From positions 1-43,653 of the forward strand of contig DDQN01000054.1 of NCBI GenBank assembly GCA_002342685.1: 43,653 nucleotides of DNA, in the 5' to 3' direction. This stretch comes from Vibrio sp. UBA2441 (GTDB lineage: Bacteria > Pseudomonadota > Gammaproteobacteria > Enterobacterales > Vibrionaceae). Of the stretch, positions 15,117-23,772 are shown piece after piece. Both the position numbers and the translations under genes were made by a program. Below the pieces are notes generated by a model. The model made no database searches. It saw only the letters and a list, made by a program, of their open reading frames with translations, and was not told where the DNA came from. Numbering within the stretch: position 1 is the stretch's first letter; each line of letters starts with the position of its first letter.

Positions 15117-15281
15117 GTTCTTAATCTACCAATTCTTGCTGCATCAATACCTCGCTCAAACTTCCACATATTGTTTTAATTCTATGTTTTCCATATGTTT
15201 GGTTATCTTCAGGTAAATTATCTCTCGTGATAGCTGGTTTCTTGAGGTAGCGCATGAATATAAAGTTAGTTGGGTAAAAGC

Positions 15282-15821
15282 ATGGCAAAAATCATTTTTG
15301 TTTCTGGTATTCATGGTGTAGGGAAAACCACGCTTTGTGAGCAATTAAAACGACATTTGAGTTTAGGGGTCTACAGCAGTAGCCAGCTGATTAAAAAGAA
15401 GTCCGGATTTATCGGCTGTGATAAAAAGGTGATCCCCGATATAGCACGACGGAATCAATTGCTGCTGCTAGATGTCATCAGAGAGATTCCGGATGATGTT
15501 ATTTTGCTCGATGGTCATTTTAGTCTGATTGATATGGATGAAAATATTATGTCTATCGATGAAGACATTTTTGAACAAATGGACTTCATCTCTGTGATTA
15601 ATGTTAGGTGCTCGTCTGAATTGATCAATGTCCGGTTACGACATCGCGATGGCTACGGTTACACACTAGAGTTGCTGGGCAGGTTTCAATATCAGGAAGC
15701 CTTTTTAGCCAAACGCTACTGTCTTAAGCATAATGTACCGATATTTGAGTACGACTCAGGTGCCGATGTTAGTAGTGTTATTCTGTTAATACAAAATCTC
15801 CTTCTCGATTTTCAAAAGTAA
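15282..15821 (+). CDS. Small P-loop ATPase, adenylate kinase-like
   Basis: This protein of 179 residues has a Walker A motif GIHGVGKTT at residues 8-16 and a Walker B-like VILLDGHFSL near residue 80. A later Arg-containing stretch, INVRLRHRDG, may form the lid or R-finger region. The order of motifs fits nucleoside/nucleotide kinase-like AAA_33 or AAA_18 proteins. The ATG at 15282 is chosen over an upstream in-frame TTG at 15270. It stands alone between long intergenic regions. Similar orphan kinases act on nucleotides, RNA ends or small molecules; I cannot tell which. The isolated setting and AT-rich surroundings allow recent acquisition. Confidence 0.75.
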   Translation: MAKIIFVSGIHGVGKTTLCEQLKRHLSLGVYSSSQLIKKKSGFIGCDKKVIPDIARRNQLLLLDVIREIPDDVILLDGHFSLIDMDENIMSIDEDIFEQMDFISVINVRCSSELINVRLRHRDGYGYTLELLGRFQYQEAFLAKRYCLKHNVPIFEYDSGADVSSVILLIQNLLLDFQK

Positions 15822-16197
15822 TTGTTCAGCTCCCCAATGTAATTGATACTGAAATGCGCGCGTTGATACGCTTCAAAAAGGCGCATAAATTCTGGTTAAC
15901 CTTAACTAAAGAATGACAGGTCACACTTTTGGTCATATTCAGTTGTCAGATTGATGCCATTATAGTTTTTTTGCTGATGGTTTTTATTTTATATAAAACA
16001 ATATGTTATACGGTGCTTTAGTGATTATTCATGTATTCATATCGGTTTTTCAAATGCTTAGTATTAAAGCTTTCGATTTAACCGATGATAGTCTCATCTG
16101 TACTATTTTGGCCAAGCGTTTGGATATTAGAAACGCGATAATAACTAGGTAATATGCCTGGATTAATCAATGTGAAGTAAATATAAGGAGACTGAGA
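15822..16197. other. 376-base AT-rich region upstream of the transporter operon
   Basis: No gene is seen. It contains an inverted repeat ATCGGTT (16041-16047) with AACCGAT (16080-16086) about 110 bases upstream of the transporter start. An AT-rich run lies around 15960-16010. A good ribosome site, AAGGAGA, is at about 16185-16192. The dyad may be an operator for the operon, possibly for the LysR gene at its end. Confidence 0.4.
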
Positions 16198-17664
16198 GTG
16201 ATAGCCATCGCAAGAGATCTCAGTAGTAAAAGTAAAACGGAAAAAATCATGTATTACCTCGGACTGCCATTGGCAATGGTGGTACTTATGTTGTTCTATT
16301 CAATACCGACACCCGATGGAATAACTTTTGAAGGCAAGATGTCTCTTGGCATATTCTTTTTCGCCTTGATTCTTTGGATCAGTGAGTCACTACCTAACTA
16401 TGCTACCTCAATGGTTGCCATTGCGTTGTTATCAGTGTTGGGTGGCTGGGCAGAAAAAGATGCCCTTGGCACGTTAGGTTACGGTGTAATTTGGCTGATG
16501 GTTTCAGCATTTATTATTACCTCTGGTATGGAAAAAAGTGGATTAGCTAAGCGGATTGCATTAGCGATCATTACTCGATTTGGTAAAACCTGGCAATCGA
16601 TTCTGATGTCATTAATGGCCGCTAACTTTACTATTGCCTTTATCATTCCTTCAACAACAGCGCGTGCTGCGATGTTATTGCCAATTGTTTTACTTATTGC
16701 TAAAGCTTATAACGTTGAGAAAGAGAACAAAAACCTAGGAAAACTGTTAGCTATTCAAGGTCTGCAAGCCAATAATATCTCTACCAGCGCAATTGTCACT
16801 GCTACAGCGCCGCAAATATTAGCAATAGGCTTACTCAAAGAATTTACCGGGTCTGAGGTTTCTTGGGGGGAATGGTTTATTGCCTCTGCACCTATTGCTA
16901 TATTAACTTTGATTGCCTCTTTCATCATTGGGCTGGTGTTATTTAGGCCAAAAACGAATGCTAAGGCAGGTGGCAATGAAATTGAACAAATTCAAAAACA
17001 ATACAACGACCTAGGTAAAGTGTCATTAGATGAGAAAAAAGCAGCAGGTATTTTCTTATTAACCATTACGCTGTGGGCAACCGACAAGTGGCATTTAGAC
17101 ATATTTGGTTTCCAATTTAGTTTAGTAATGGTTGCCATTATTGCTGCTGCGATGTTTTTCATGCCATATATTGGGATCCTGACCTGGAAGGAAGCCAAAA
17201 TTCCATGGAATTTGATGATATTTGCTGCAGGTGCATACGCTTGTGGGGTATCACTGAGTGAAACGGGTGTAGCAAGTTGGGCACTTAGTGGCTTGTTCTC
17301 TAGTCTGGGTGTTCAGCATATGAGTTTTACTATGCTCTATGGTGTAGTCATAGCGATATCCAGTTTTAGTCACTTTGTATTTACCAGTAAAACGGTACGT
17401 ACCATTATTCTTATCCCTACCCTGATTGGTTTGGCTGAAACGGCGGGAGTTTCACCTCTAATGCTTGCGCTTCCTGCTGCATTTACCATTGCCGATACCA
17501 TCACTCTACCACCGCACAGTAAAGCGAACTTGGTCTATTACAGTACAGGTTACTTCTCAGTTAACAACCAGTTGCTGTACGGTATTCTGACTTTGATGGC
17601 TAAATGGTGCATTTTGTTTGGCGCGTCATTTACATGGTTTGCCTATCTTGGCATTACCGCTTAA
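16198..17664 (+). CDS. DASS (SLC13/CitT-like) anion transporter
   Basis: This 488-residue inner-membrane protein of the divalent anion:sodium symporter family has about 12 hydrophobic helices. Family hallmarks are the SESLPNYATSMVAIAL hairpin region, SNT-like IPSTTARAAMLLPIV near residue 150, and a second TADTITLPPHSKANLVYYSTGYFS motif near 430. Members import di- and tricarboxylates such as succinate, malate, tartrate or sulfonated analogues. It starts at GTG 16198 with AAGGAG upstream and leads an operon; the next gene starts 15 bases after its stop. The substrate is not readable, but the downstream phosphomutase-family enzyme hints at an anionic, perhaps phosphorylated or phosphonate-like, compound. 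Confidence 0.9.
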   Translation: MIAIARDLSSKSKTEKIMYYLGLPLAMVVLMLFYSIPTPDGITFEGKMSLGIFFFALILWISESLPNYATSMVAIALLSVLGGWAEKDALGTLGYGVIWLMVSAFIITSGMEKSGLAKRIALAIITRFGKTWQSILMSLMAANFTIAFIIPSTTARAAMLLPIVLLIAKAYNVEKENKNLGKLLAIQGLQANNISTSAIVTATAPQILAIGLLKEFTGSEVSWGEWFIASAPIAILTLIASFIIGLVLFRPKTNAKAGGNEIEQIQKQYNDLGKVSLDEKKAAGIFLLTITLWATDKWHLDIFGFQFSLVMVAIIAAAMFFMPYIGILTWKEAKIPWNLMIFAAGAYACGVSLSETGVASWALSGLFSSLGVQHMSFTMLYGVVIAISSFSHFVFTSKTVRTIILIPTLIGLAETAGVSPLMLALPAAFTIADTITLPPHSKANLVYYSTGYFSVNNQLLYGILTLMAKWCILFGASFTWFAYLGITA

Positions 17665-17678
17665 TTGGGAGAAAGAAG

Positions 17679-18434
17679 ATGAAAAAAACAATGAAATATC
17701 TATCGGTAAGCTCTCTTATTTTGGCGGCGGTGACTATACAAGCCAGTGAGCTAGGTGAGATCCATAATTACAACGAAATCATTCAGCCAGCAGAGCGAGA
17801 CGGAATAATTGACGTTACGGTCTCGGGTGTTACTAATGATCAAGGCATACTTTACTTGCCAAACTACGAAGACAGTTCTCTGAGTGCCTATTCAGCACTG
17901 AACGGGAAATTGGAACAAGATCCAGAAGTGATGAGTGTTCACGGGCGAGAAGTATTGGCGTATCAGTTTTCAAAGCCAAATAATGAAGTTTTGTTGCAAC
18001 AAACACTATTGGTTAAGGACGTATATAAAACCAAGAAAGCCAAAATAAAATACAGTCAGCCCGGTGGTGTAAAACGGATCTCTTACGAGTTCATAAATAC
18101 TTCACCAGTGATGATTGCGAAATACTCTGGCCAGTTTAGTGTACCGAAGAAAACCGAATTGTATGGTGTAATTACACCTGAGTGGTCGAAAAAGAAGAAA
18201 ACCTTTGAGATTAAACGCGACGGCGATTGGAAAATAGTCGAAGTGAAACGTAAAAAAGTATCACCAGGTGATGATGTTACCTTTAAGATCCGTACTTATG
18301 CACCGTCACTGGTTATCAAGTGGGTTTTGTGGTCTATGGTGTTACTCCTGTCGGCAGCGTTGCTATGGAAGCGTCGTGATGTAGTCATGGGGTTAAGTGA
18401 AGAAACATCAGCTGAAAAAGCCACGGCGAGCTAA
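17679..18434 (+). CDS. Membrane-anchored periplasmic protein of unknown function
   Basis: I do not recognise this 251-residue protein. It has a signal peptide (residues 1-22, cleaved near IQASE). A periplasmic, mainly beta-strand region of about 180 residues follows, ending in a Lys-rich segment (EWSKKKKTFEIKRDGDWKIVEVKRKKVSPGDD contains it). A C-terminal transmembrane helix lies near 212-232 (VLWSMVLLLSAALLW), with a short positively charged cytoplasmic tail. It starts 15 bases after the transporter and ends 9 bases before the phosphoglycerate mutase gene, so it is co-translated with both. It could present substrate to the transporter or stabilise it; that is inference. The ATG at 17679 (AGAAAGAAG upstream) is preferred over the in-frame start inside the transporter. 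Confidence 0.8.
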   Translation: MKKTMKYLSVSSLILAAVTIQASELGEIHNYNEIIQPAERDGIIDVTVSGVTNDQGILYLPNYEDSSLSAYSALNGKLEQDPEVMSVHGREVLAYQFSKPNNEVLLQQTLLVKDVYKTKKAKIKYSQPGGVKRISYEFINTSPVMIAKYSGQFSVPKKTELYGVITPEWSKKKKTFEIKRDGDWKIVEVKRKKVSPGDDVTFKIRTYAPSLVIKWVLWSMVLLLSAALLWKRRDVVMGLSEETSAEKATAS

Positions 18435-18443
18435 GGAATTATA

Positions 18444-19691
18444 ATGAAAAAACAAACATTATTGCTTATCGCCGATGGTATGGGTGATTTACCAAATCCT
18501 CAACTTGGAGGTCAAACCCCATTGGAGTACGCTCATACACCGAACATGACTTATTTGGCCTCTCAGGGGTTATTTGGAAATATTCATCCAGTTCAGGCAG
18601 GAGTGCCAGTGGGTACTGATGTCGGGCATTTGGCCCTCTTTGGTTATAATCCGTATGAAGTCTATACTGGCAGAGGCCCCATAGAAGCTTATGGGGCCGA
18701 AATTGAAATGCTGCCGGGTGATATCGCATTTCGCGGAAATTTTGCTACTGTCGATGATGAGTTTGTTGTATTGGATCGCCGTGCAGAACGAATCAATGTG
18801 GGTACTCATGAACTGGCGGAAGCGGTTAACGGAATAAGATTGTCTAATGGTACTTTAGTGATTGTAAAAGCACTGAGTGCGCATCGGGTCGCGGTGGTTT
18901 TTCGTGGTGATGGGTTATCTGAAAAAATTACGACGTCTGATCCTGGTACAGCCTGTGAGGGGAATCGGCTAGTGAGCTCAACGCCATTGGATGATTCGCC
19001 TGAAGCCAGCATGACAGCACAGTTAGTTAATGAGTTGAGTGAAAAGTTGTATTCAATTTTGAGCTTGCATCCCGTTAATCATGATAGGAGAAAAAACAAT
19101 CAGATCCCCGTGAATATGATTTTACTACGGGGAGTAGGGAAAAGAATTCAGGCACCTAAAGTGACCGAAAAATATGGTATTAAAGGTGCTTGCATTGCCG
19201 GAGATAAAACTGTTATTGGTATCGCTAGAATGTCAGGGTTAGATACATTCCATCAACCTGAGTTTACCGCTGGTTTTGACACGAACTTTTCAGCTAAGGC
19301 AGAAATGGCGTTAGAAAAACTTAAACAGGGATACGATTGGGTGGTATTGCATGTGAAGTCACCTGATCTGGCTGGTCATGATGATTTACCCCTTGTAAAA
19401 GTAGAAATGGCAGAAAGGTTTGATCAGATGGTTGGTTTAATTCTGGAACATATTGATCTGGATAATTGTTATATTGGTTATACCAGCGATCATTCAACCC
19501 CATGTATTCGTCGCGATCATTCCGGGGATCCTGTTCCCAGCTTCTTTTTCGGTCGTGATGTGCGTAAAACAGAATTGCATGGGTTTGGGGAAAAATACCT
19601 TAATCATGGTGCACTTAATAATTTGACTGGGAGGGAGTTCTTTCTCACTCAAATGGATTATCTAGGTGTCGTACCTAAATTAGGCGCTTAG
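18444..19691 (+). CDS. apgM: Archaeal-type cofactor-independent phosphoglycerate mutase (ApgM family)
   Basis: This 415-residue member of the alkaline phosphatase superfamily has metal-binding and nucleophile motifs typical of ApgM. They are LLIADGMGDLPNPQLGGQTPL at the N-terminus, PVGTDVGHLALFGYNPYEVYTGRGPIEA with the nucleophile Thr in GTD, and C-terminal HVKSPDLAGHDD and YTSDHSTP. ApgM interconverts 2- and 3-phosphoglycerate; some relatives act on phosphonates or remain uncharacterised. Its place as third gene of a transporter operon is unusual for a glycolytic enzyme and argues for a substrate-specific catabolic role. The stretch from GRGPIEA to GYNP and the overall length match ApgM, not the 510-residue GpmI type. 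Confidence 0.85.
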   Translation: MKKQTLLLIADGMGDLPNPQLGGQTPLEYAHTPNMTYLASQGLFGNIHPVQAGVPVGTDVGHLALFGYNPYEVYTGRGPIEAYGAEIEMLPGDIAFRGNFATVDDEFVVLDRRAERINVGTHELAEAVNGIRLSNGTLVIVKALSAHRVAVVFRGDGLSEKITTSDPGTACEGNRLVSSTPLDDSPEASMTAQLVNELSEKLYSILSLHPVNHDRRKNNQIPVNMILLRGVGKRIQAPKVTEKYGIKGACIAGDKTVIGIARMSGLDTFHQPEFTAGFDTNFSAKAEMALEKLKQGYDWVVLHVKSPDLAGHDDLPLVKVEMAERFDQMVGLILEHIDLDNCYIGYTSDHSTPCIRRDHSGDPVPSFFFGRDVRKTELHGFGEKYLNHGALNNLTGREFFLTQMDYLGVVPKLGA

Positions 19692-19739
19692 GCATAGAGA
19701 AAAGTAGTTACTTGATTAAAGAATGATTGTTTTTCTATT

Positions 19740-19772
19740 AAAGGCAGTGACGAGTAATGTCTCTGCCTTTTT
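19740..19772 (+). terminator. Intrinsic terminator of the DASS-apgM operon
   Basis: AAAGGCAG-T-GAC pairs with GTC-T-CTGCCTTT around a GAGTAAT loop, giving a stem of 8 plus 3 pairs with one T-T mismatch. It is followed by TT and a T-rich stretch. It separates the operon from the LysR gene that begins at 19793. Confidence 0.75.
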
Positions 19773-19792
19773 CTGGGTTCAGGGAGTAGAAA

Positions 19793-20728
19793 GTGAAGAT
19801 TGAAAATTTAGAAGCATTTGTCACCATAGCGAAATTAAGAAGCTTTACTCAGGCAGCAGATGCTTGTTTTTGTACCCAAGCGACTATGTCTCAGCGATTG
19901 AAAAATTTGGAAAATCACTTCAAAACTCAGTTGTTCGATAGAGTAGGACGTAGCATCGAACTTACGGAGGCCGGGCGAAGAATTTTACCGTATTGTCAAT
20001 CTGCACTTGCTGCTATTCATCAATCCAAAATTGAATTGGAGGCCATCAATGGTCTTTCTACCGGAAGCTTATTACTATGCAGTTCGAATACACCGGGTAT
20101 CTACCTTCTGCCACAAGTACTGGCGGATTTTCATCTGCAATATCCGGGGGTGTTGATTGAATCTCGTATTAAATATGCTAAAGATGTTCTGCAGGAGATC
20201 TCTTTTGAAGGAGAGGCTGAGCTGGGGTTGGTCTCTCAACCGAATGTGGTTGATGATAAAAAACTGTGTTTTGAACCGATTTTGATAGATCAACTAACGG
20301 TGATTGTATCGAAAAACCATAGCGGTATAGAAAAGTGGAAAGATAATGGTCAAATTAGCCTGGAGGATTTGCAGAAAAACAACTTGTTGGTATCTAATAG
20401 CAAGAGTTCGATTGTACAGAATATAGAGCGAGCGAGTGATGCAAAAATTGATTTCAATAACACTATCGTTTTAGGGAGCATGGAAGCTGTAAAAAAATCC
20501 GTAATGTTAAATGCGGGTATCGCGATTGTATCTAACTTTCTTGTTGAAGAAGAAGTGGCTGATGGCAAGTTGGTTTCGTTTGATATATCCGGTGTAGAGA
20601 TGCAACGAAAGATCATGTTGGTATATCGAAAAAATTGTAGTTTATCTCCTGCAGCAGAGGCATTTATTCAAACCCTGAAAGATGATTTTTCAAGCAAATA
20701 TCCCAACTTATATATTCCGAGTCATTAG
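19793..20728 (+). CDS. LysR-family transcriptional regulator
   Basis: This 311-residue regulator has an N-terminal helix-turn-helix (FTQAADACFCTQATMSQRLK, residues 18-37) and a LysR effector domain (STGSLLLCSSNTPGIYLLPQVL). It starts 102 bases after the phosphoglycerate mutase gene, beyond a terminator, and in the same direction. It may control the transporter operon; the dyad at 16041-16086 would be a site to test. The GTG start at 19793 follows AGGGAG. The effector is unknown. Confidence 0.9.
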   Translation: MKIENLEAFVTIAKLRSFTQAADACFCTQATMSQRLKNLENHFKTQLFDRVGRSIELTEAGRRILPYCQSALAAIHQSKIELEAINGLSTGSLLLCSSNTPGIYLLPQVLADFHLQYPGVLIESRIKYAKDVLQEISFEGEAELGLVSQPNVVDDKKLCFEPILIDQLTVIVSKNHSGIEKWKDNGQISLEDLQKNNLLVSNSKSSIVQNIERASDAKIDFNNTIVLGSMEAVKKSVMLNAGIAIVSNFLVEEEVADGKLVSFDISGVEMQRKIMLVYRKNCSLSPAAEAFIQTLKDDFSSKYPNLYIPSH

Positions 20729-20855
20729 GCCTGAGCGTAAGTTAAAAATGCAAAATGCAAATTATAAGGTTAGATAAAAATTAAAGTCTTTTTACTGCTT
20801 GAAACAGAAAGAGTTACCTCATAATCTATGGCATTCTCTGGAGTTAAATTTGGTC

Positions 20856-21713
20856 ATGGTTATGAAAAAAATTTGGGTTCTGTTCGTTGCAGTGATTTTG
20901 TCCTTTTCTATCCCCGCTTTGGCGGAGGAAAAATATTCACAAAGCGATATTCTCGAACGTCCATTGGTTGAACGTTATATCCTTGATGAGTTAAAAGCAT
21001 TAAGACAAGATCAACAAGATCTTGAACGCAGGTTAACCATCCAAATCACAGACAGAGAGTTGGATGTGGCGGATAAATCCCTTAATTACGCCAATGTCAC
21101 CGTTACCTACTTTTTCTATATCATAGCTGCCGCGGCATCGCTGGTGGCTCTAATCGGCTGGCAGTCTCTGAAAGATATCAAGCAAAATACCAAGGAAATG
21201 GCGGATGCCCGTCTGGATAAGATCGCCAAAGAGTATGAGTCTAAATTTTTAGCTTTAGAACGAGATCTTAAACGCAAGACCCGAATTATCTCTGAGAATA
21301 ATCAGGAAATTGAAATTATCAATGAGGTTCACAACCTCTGGTTGCGTGCACAGAATGCTCAAACACCTGAGCAAAAAATGGATGGGTACAACGAAATATT
21401 GAAAATTCGTCCTGGAGATTTGGAAGCGCTGACCTACAAAGCCGATGCGGCAATGGAAATGCGGGAATTCCATTGGGCGATGAGCATTTGTAATCGAGTT
21501 CTTGAAGTGGATGAAGGCAATGCACATGCTTTTTATCAGCGTGCATGTTCTTATGCCCAGTTAGGTGCCGAAGAACAAGCAATTGTTGACCTAAAACAAT
21601 CGATTGAAATTAGTGCTTCTTTTAGGGAATTAGCCGCCGAAGAGCCTGATTTTGAGATACTTCGCGGAAATACCAAGTTTGACGTAATAGTAGAAGCTGT
21701 CGAAAGCAACTAA
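20856..21713 (+). CDS. Membrane protein with coiled coil and TPR repeats
   Basis: This protein of about 285 residues has an N-terminal signal peptide or anchor (IWVLFVAVILSFSIPALA) and a short periplasmic segment with a heptad-like stretch (residues 35-60). A second transmembrane helix (TYFFYIIAAAASLVALIGW) lies near 86-105, followed by a cytoplasmic coiled coil. Tetratricopeptide repeats occupy residues 190-265 (KMDGYNEILKIRPGDLEALT, AMSICNRVLEVDEGNAHAFY). TPRs mediate protein-protein contacts. ATG 20856 is spaced from GGAG at 20840; ATG 20862 is the alternative. Its function is unknown; it resembles scaffold-type membrane TPR proteins of marine bacteria. Confidence 0.8.
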   Translation: MVMKKIWVLFVAVILSFSIPALAEEKYSQSDILERPLVERYILDELKALRQDQQDLERRLTIQITDRELDVADKSLNYANVTVTYFFYIIAAAASLVALIGWQSLKDIKQNTKEMADARLDKIAKEYESKFLALERDLKRKTRIISENNQEIEIINEVHNLWLRAQNAQTPEQKMDGYNEILKIRPGDLEALTYKADAAMEMREFHWAMSICNRVLEVDEGNAHAFYQRACSYAQLGAEEQAIVDLKQSIEISASFRELAAEEPDFEILRGNTKFDVIVEAVESN

Positions 21714-21789
21714 GTAAAAGCCGTATATTCTCAGAACAGAGAATCTGCCCCTGATTAGCTGCGTTGTTACATTGTTAAAAGGATTATTG

Positions 21790-22476
21790 ATGTCTAAAAA
21801 GAGACAAGTTTGGCAGGGAACGCTGGCTATTTTTCCCCTTTCGGTTGCTGTCATTCCATGGGGTTTCCTGGTCGGTTCATTTGCTATGGATATCGGCCTG
21901 AACCCGTTTGAAGGACAGGCACTTTCTGCCATTTTATTTGCGGGTTCTGCTCAACTGGTTGCCGTCGGCATGTTTAAAGCGGGTGTTGGGCTAAGTACTA
22001 TGTTACTCACCACCTTTTTTATTACCTCACGCCACTTTCTTTATAGCGTTTCTATGCGAAATAAGATCAGCCCGCTGCCATTGAGGTGGCGGATCATTTT
22101 AGGTTTTTTGTTGACGGACGAATTGTTTGCAGTGGTAGGGAACCAAACCCCAGACAGGTTTAAACCTTGGTATGCGTTTGGCGCTGGCTTTAGTTTTTAT
22201 CTGGTTTGGAATATCGCAACCTTGGTAGGAATTATCGCCGGAAGCCAGATCCCTAATTTGGACCAATATGGATTAGAATTTGCTGTAGCGGCAACGTTTA
22301 TCGCATTAGTGGTTCCAACGGTGCAGAACATTCCCATTCTTGTTTCGGTGGCTGTTGCGCTGATTCTTTCCGTGGCGCTGGCCTATTTTGATGTAGAAGG
22401 TGGGCTGATGATATCCAGCATCTGTGCCATGTTTAGTGGTTTTATGTGTGAGTCTTTTATTAAGGAGTCCGCATGA
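21790..22476 (+). CDS. azlC: AzlC-family branched-chain amino acid exporter subunit
   Basis: This membrane protein of about 228 residues carries the AzlC signature (PWGFLVGSFAMDIGL, FAGSAQLVAVGMF, TSRHFLYSVSMR, DELFAVV). AzlC with AzlD exports branched-chain and related amino acids. The ATG at 21790 follows AAAGGA; an upstream TTG at 21772 in the same frame lacks support. Its stop overlaps the AzlD start by ATGA at 22473-22476, giving translational coupling. Six to seven hydrophobic segments are visible. Confidence 0.92.
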   Translation: MSKKRQVWQGTLAIFPLSVAVIPWGFLVGSFAMDIGLNPFEGQALSAILFAGSAQLVAVGMFKAGVGLSTMLLTTFFITSRHFLYSVSMRNKISPLPLRWRIILGFLLTDELFAVVGNQTPDRFKPWYAFGAGFSFYLVWNIATLVGIIAGSQIPNLDQYGLEFAVAATFIALVVPTVQNIPILVSVAVALILSVALAYFDVEGGLMISSICAMFSGFMCESFIKESA

Positions 22477-22790
22477 TTTTGTTGTCTATTTTTGCCATGG
22501 CCGCTTTGGTGTTTTTCAGCCGATACCTGTTTTTGGAACCTAAATTACCCATAAGGTTGAATGCGAAAGCGCAGAGGTTGCTGGCCTACTCAAGTCCTGC
22601 TGTTTTAACCTCTATTTGGGCACCTATTGTTTTTTTGCAGGATGGGGAGCTAGCCATAAGCCCGGCTAACCCTTATTTAATAGGCGCTACTATTGCCGCT
22701 TTTTTGATCTGGAAAACCAAAAATGTCCTCTGGACAACGATTATAAGCATGGCGGTTTTCCTGCTGTTTAAGTTGTGGATACTGGGTTGA
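22473..22790 (+). CDS. azlD: AzlD-family transporter subunit
   Basis: This 105-residue membrane protein has four hydrophobic stretches and the AzlD pattern (FFSRYLFL near residue 15, LAYSSPAVLTSIWAPIVF, IGATIAAFLIWKTKNVL). It is the small partner of AzlC and is translationally coupled by a 4-base overlap. The hairpin AGGGGC-GAAA-GCCCCT overlaps its stop codon and is a candidate terminator. Confidence 0.92.
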   Translation: MILLSIFAMAALVFFSRYLFLEPKLPIRLNAKAQRLLAYSSPAVLTSIWAPIVFLQDGELAISPANPYLIGATIAAFLIWKTKNVLWTTIISMAVFLLFKLWILG

Positions 22791-22805
22791 GGGGCGAAAG
22801 CCCCT
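22790..22805. terminator. GNRA-type hairpin between azlD and qnr
   Basis: AGGGGC, GAAA loop, GCCCCT form a stable 6-pair stem between two convergent genes. No T-run follows on either strand (TTGGATAAT on the plus strand), so this is a weak terminator call, though the position fits a convergent one. Confidence 0.45.
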
Positions 22806-22814
22806 TGGATAATA

Positions 22815-23471
22815 TCAATCCGGCATAACAATTATACCAAGCTGCTCTAACAGTTGTTCTTGCTGCCATGAACAGATCTTCACTCCGGTTAAATCCACCT
22901 TGCGTGGGTCCAGCCCATCGAGTTCCGAGTGGCTCAGATCGCAGCCTTGCATACTAAACTGATACCAGCACTCTTTGGAAAACACGCTTCGGCTTAAGTC
23001 AGATTGTTTAAAAGAAGCCCCTTGCAGGTTTGCACCTACCCACTTATTTTCAAATAACTCACATTTCTCCATACACTGTTTTTCGAAGTTAGTGTACGAC
23101 AAATTGCACCCGGTAATGTAAGCCGAACAAAAGTACATCTTATAGCTTATTTGGTTGGTGAATAGCGCTGTAGAAAAGTTCGCGCCTTTTAAATCACATA
23201 GCCTGAACTCAATACCAAAGCAATTGGCTCCTTTAAAATTGGCCATTGATATCTGACAGTCTTTAAAGCTGGCATCACGCAGATCGGCATAGTCAAAATG
23301 GCAGCCTTCTATTTCCCCCTGCTCAATAAAACTGCAATCTTCAAATTGAGCTTCTCTTAAGTTTGCCCGAGCAAAATCGCAGCGGTGAAACTTACAATGT
23401 TTAAACAGTGCGTTACTTAAATCTTGATTTGAGAAATCATGTTGGTGAAACACTTCACGTTCTGATTGCAT
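22815..23471 (-). CDS. qnr: Qnr-family pentapeptide repeat protein
   Basis: This protein of 218 residues, exactly the Qnr length, consists of right-handed quadrilateral beta-helix pentapeptide repeats. Family stretches are recognisable: ADLRDASFKDC, ANCFGIEFRLCDLKGANFS, KMYFCSAYITGCNLSYTNF, MEKCELFENKW, and the C-terminal GVKICSWQQEQLLEQLGIIV. Qnr proteins mimic DNA and protect gyrase and topoisomerase IV from quinolones. Chromosomal copies are native in many aquatic Vibrionaceae and Shewanella. The ATG at 23471 starts at the Qnr consensus N-terminus; an upstream in-frame start is unsupported. I see no LexA box upstream, unlike qnrB. No integron or IS sequences flank it. Confidence 0.93.
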   Translation of the reverse strand: MQSEREVFHQHDFSNQDLSNALFKHCKFHRCDFARANLREAQFEDCSFIEQGEIEGCHFDYADLRDASFKDCQISMANFKGANCFGIEFRLCDLKGANFSTALFTNQISYKMYFCSAYITGCNLSYTNFEKQCMEKCELFENKWVGANLQGASFKQSDLSRSVFSKECWYQFSMQGCDLSHSELDGLDPRKVDLTGVKICSWQQEQLLEQLGIIVMPD

Positions 23472-23772
23472 AATGTACCTCTTATTCATTTGCCTACAGG
23501 CTAACATCAGAGGTGGCAATAATCACCAAAAACAAATCCTTGAAAATCATAATGTTACAATTGGCTCAAATGGCTATTTTAAGGTGTTAATTGGCCGTTT
23601 TAGGGTGTGTATTTTCCTTGCTTCGGTTGCTATCTCGCAGAAAAAAGTTTTGTCGCTCTGAGCGCGTTACAGGAGTTAATCTGATCTATGCAGGTAATGG
23701 ATTGAAAGGGAAATTAGAGCCAAGGATTAAGCTTGGCTCCTAAAGGGTAAGGTGAACGGTATCGGTATTTCG
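23472..23772. other. 301-base gap between qnr and the XRE gene
   Basis: No gene is seen. It contains the qnr promoter region, reading toward lower coordinates, and a terminator (23717-23739) for the XRE/DUF2975 operon. No SOS box of CTG-N10-CAG form was recognised near the qnr start. Confidence 0.6.
23717..23739 (-). terminator. Intrinsic terminator after the XRE gene
   Basis: GAGCCAAG (23717-23724) and CTTGGCTC (23732-23739) form a perfect 8-pair stem. Read on the minus strand it is followed by TAATTTCCCTTT, a fair U-tract, placing it 34 bases after the XRE stop. Confidence 0.75.

Larger units (their letters stand above)
14690..15281. other. 592-base intergenic region with an operator candidate and an orphan terminator
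   Basis: No convincing protein gene occurs here. Small open frames at 14986-15216 (plus) and 15156-15344 (minus) lack ribosome sites and recognisable composition. The region holds the inverted repeat at 14712-14750, a distant complementary pair GTTGGGGG (about 14762-14770) and CCCCCAAC (about 14852-14861), and a strong plus-strand terminator at 15091-15116. No plus-strand gene lies upstream for that terminator, which raises the possibility of a small RNA. Confidence 0.6.

Noticed and set aside
14986..15216. 76-residue frame in the CI-like/kinase gap
   Set aside because: It runs through the intrinsic terminator, lacks a ribosome site and is Tyr/Phe/Leu-rich without pattern; the region looks non-coding.
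22815..23471. Acquired qnr cassette
   Set aside because: No attC-like site, integrase or IS flanks it; context is chromosomal genes with similar composition.
23472..23530. LexA box upstream of qnr
   Set aside because: No CTG-N10-CAG palindrome was found near the start on the minus strand.
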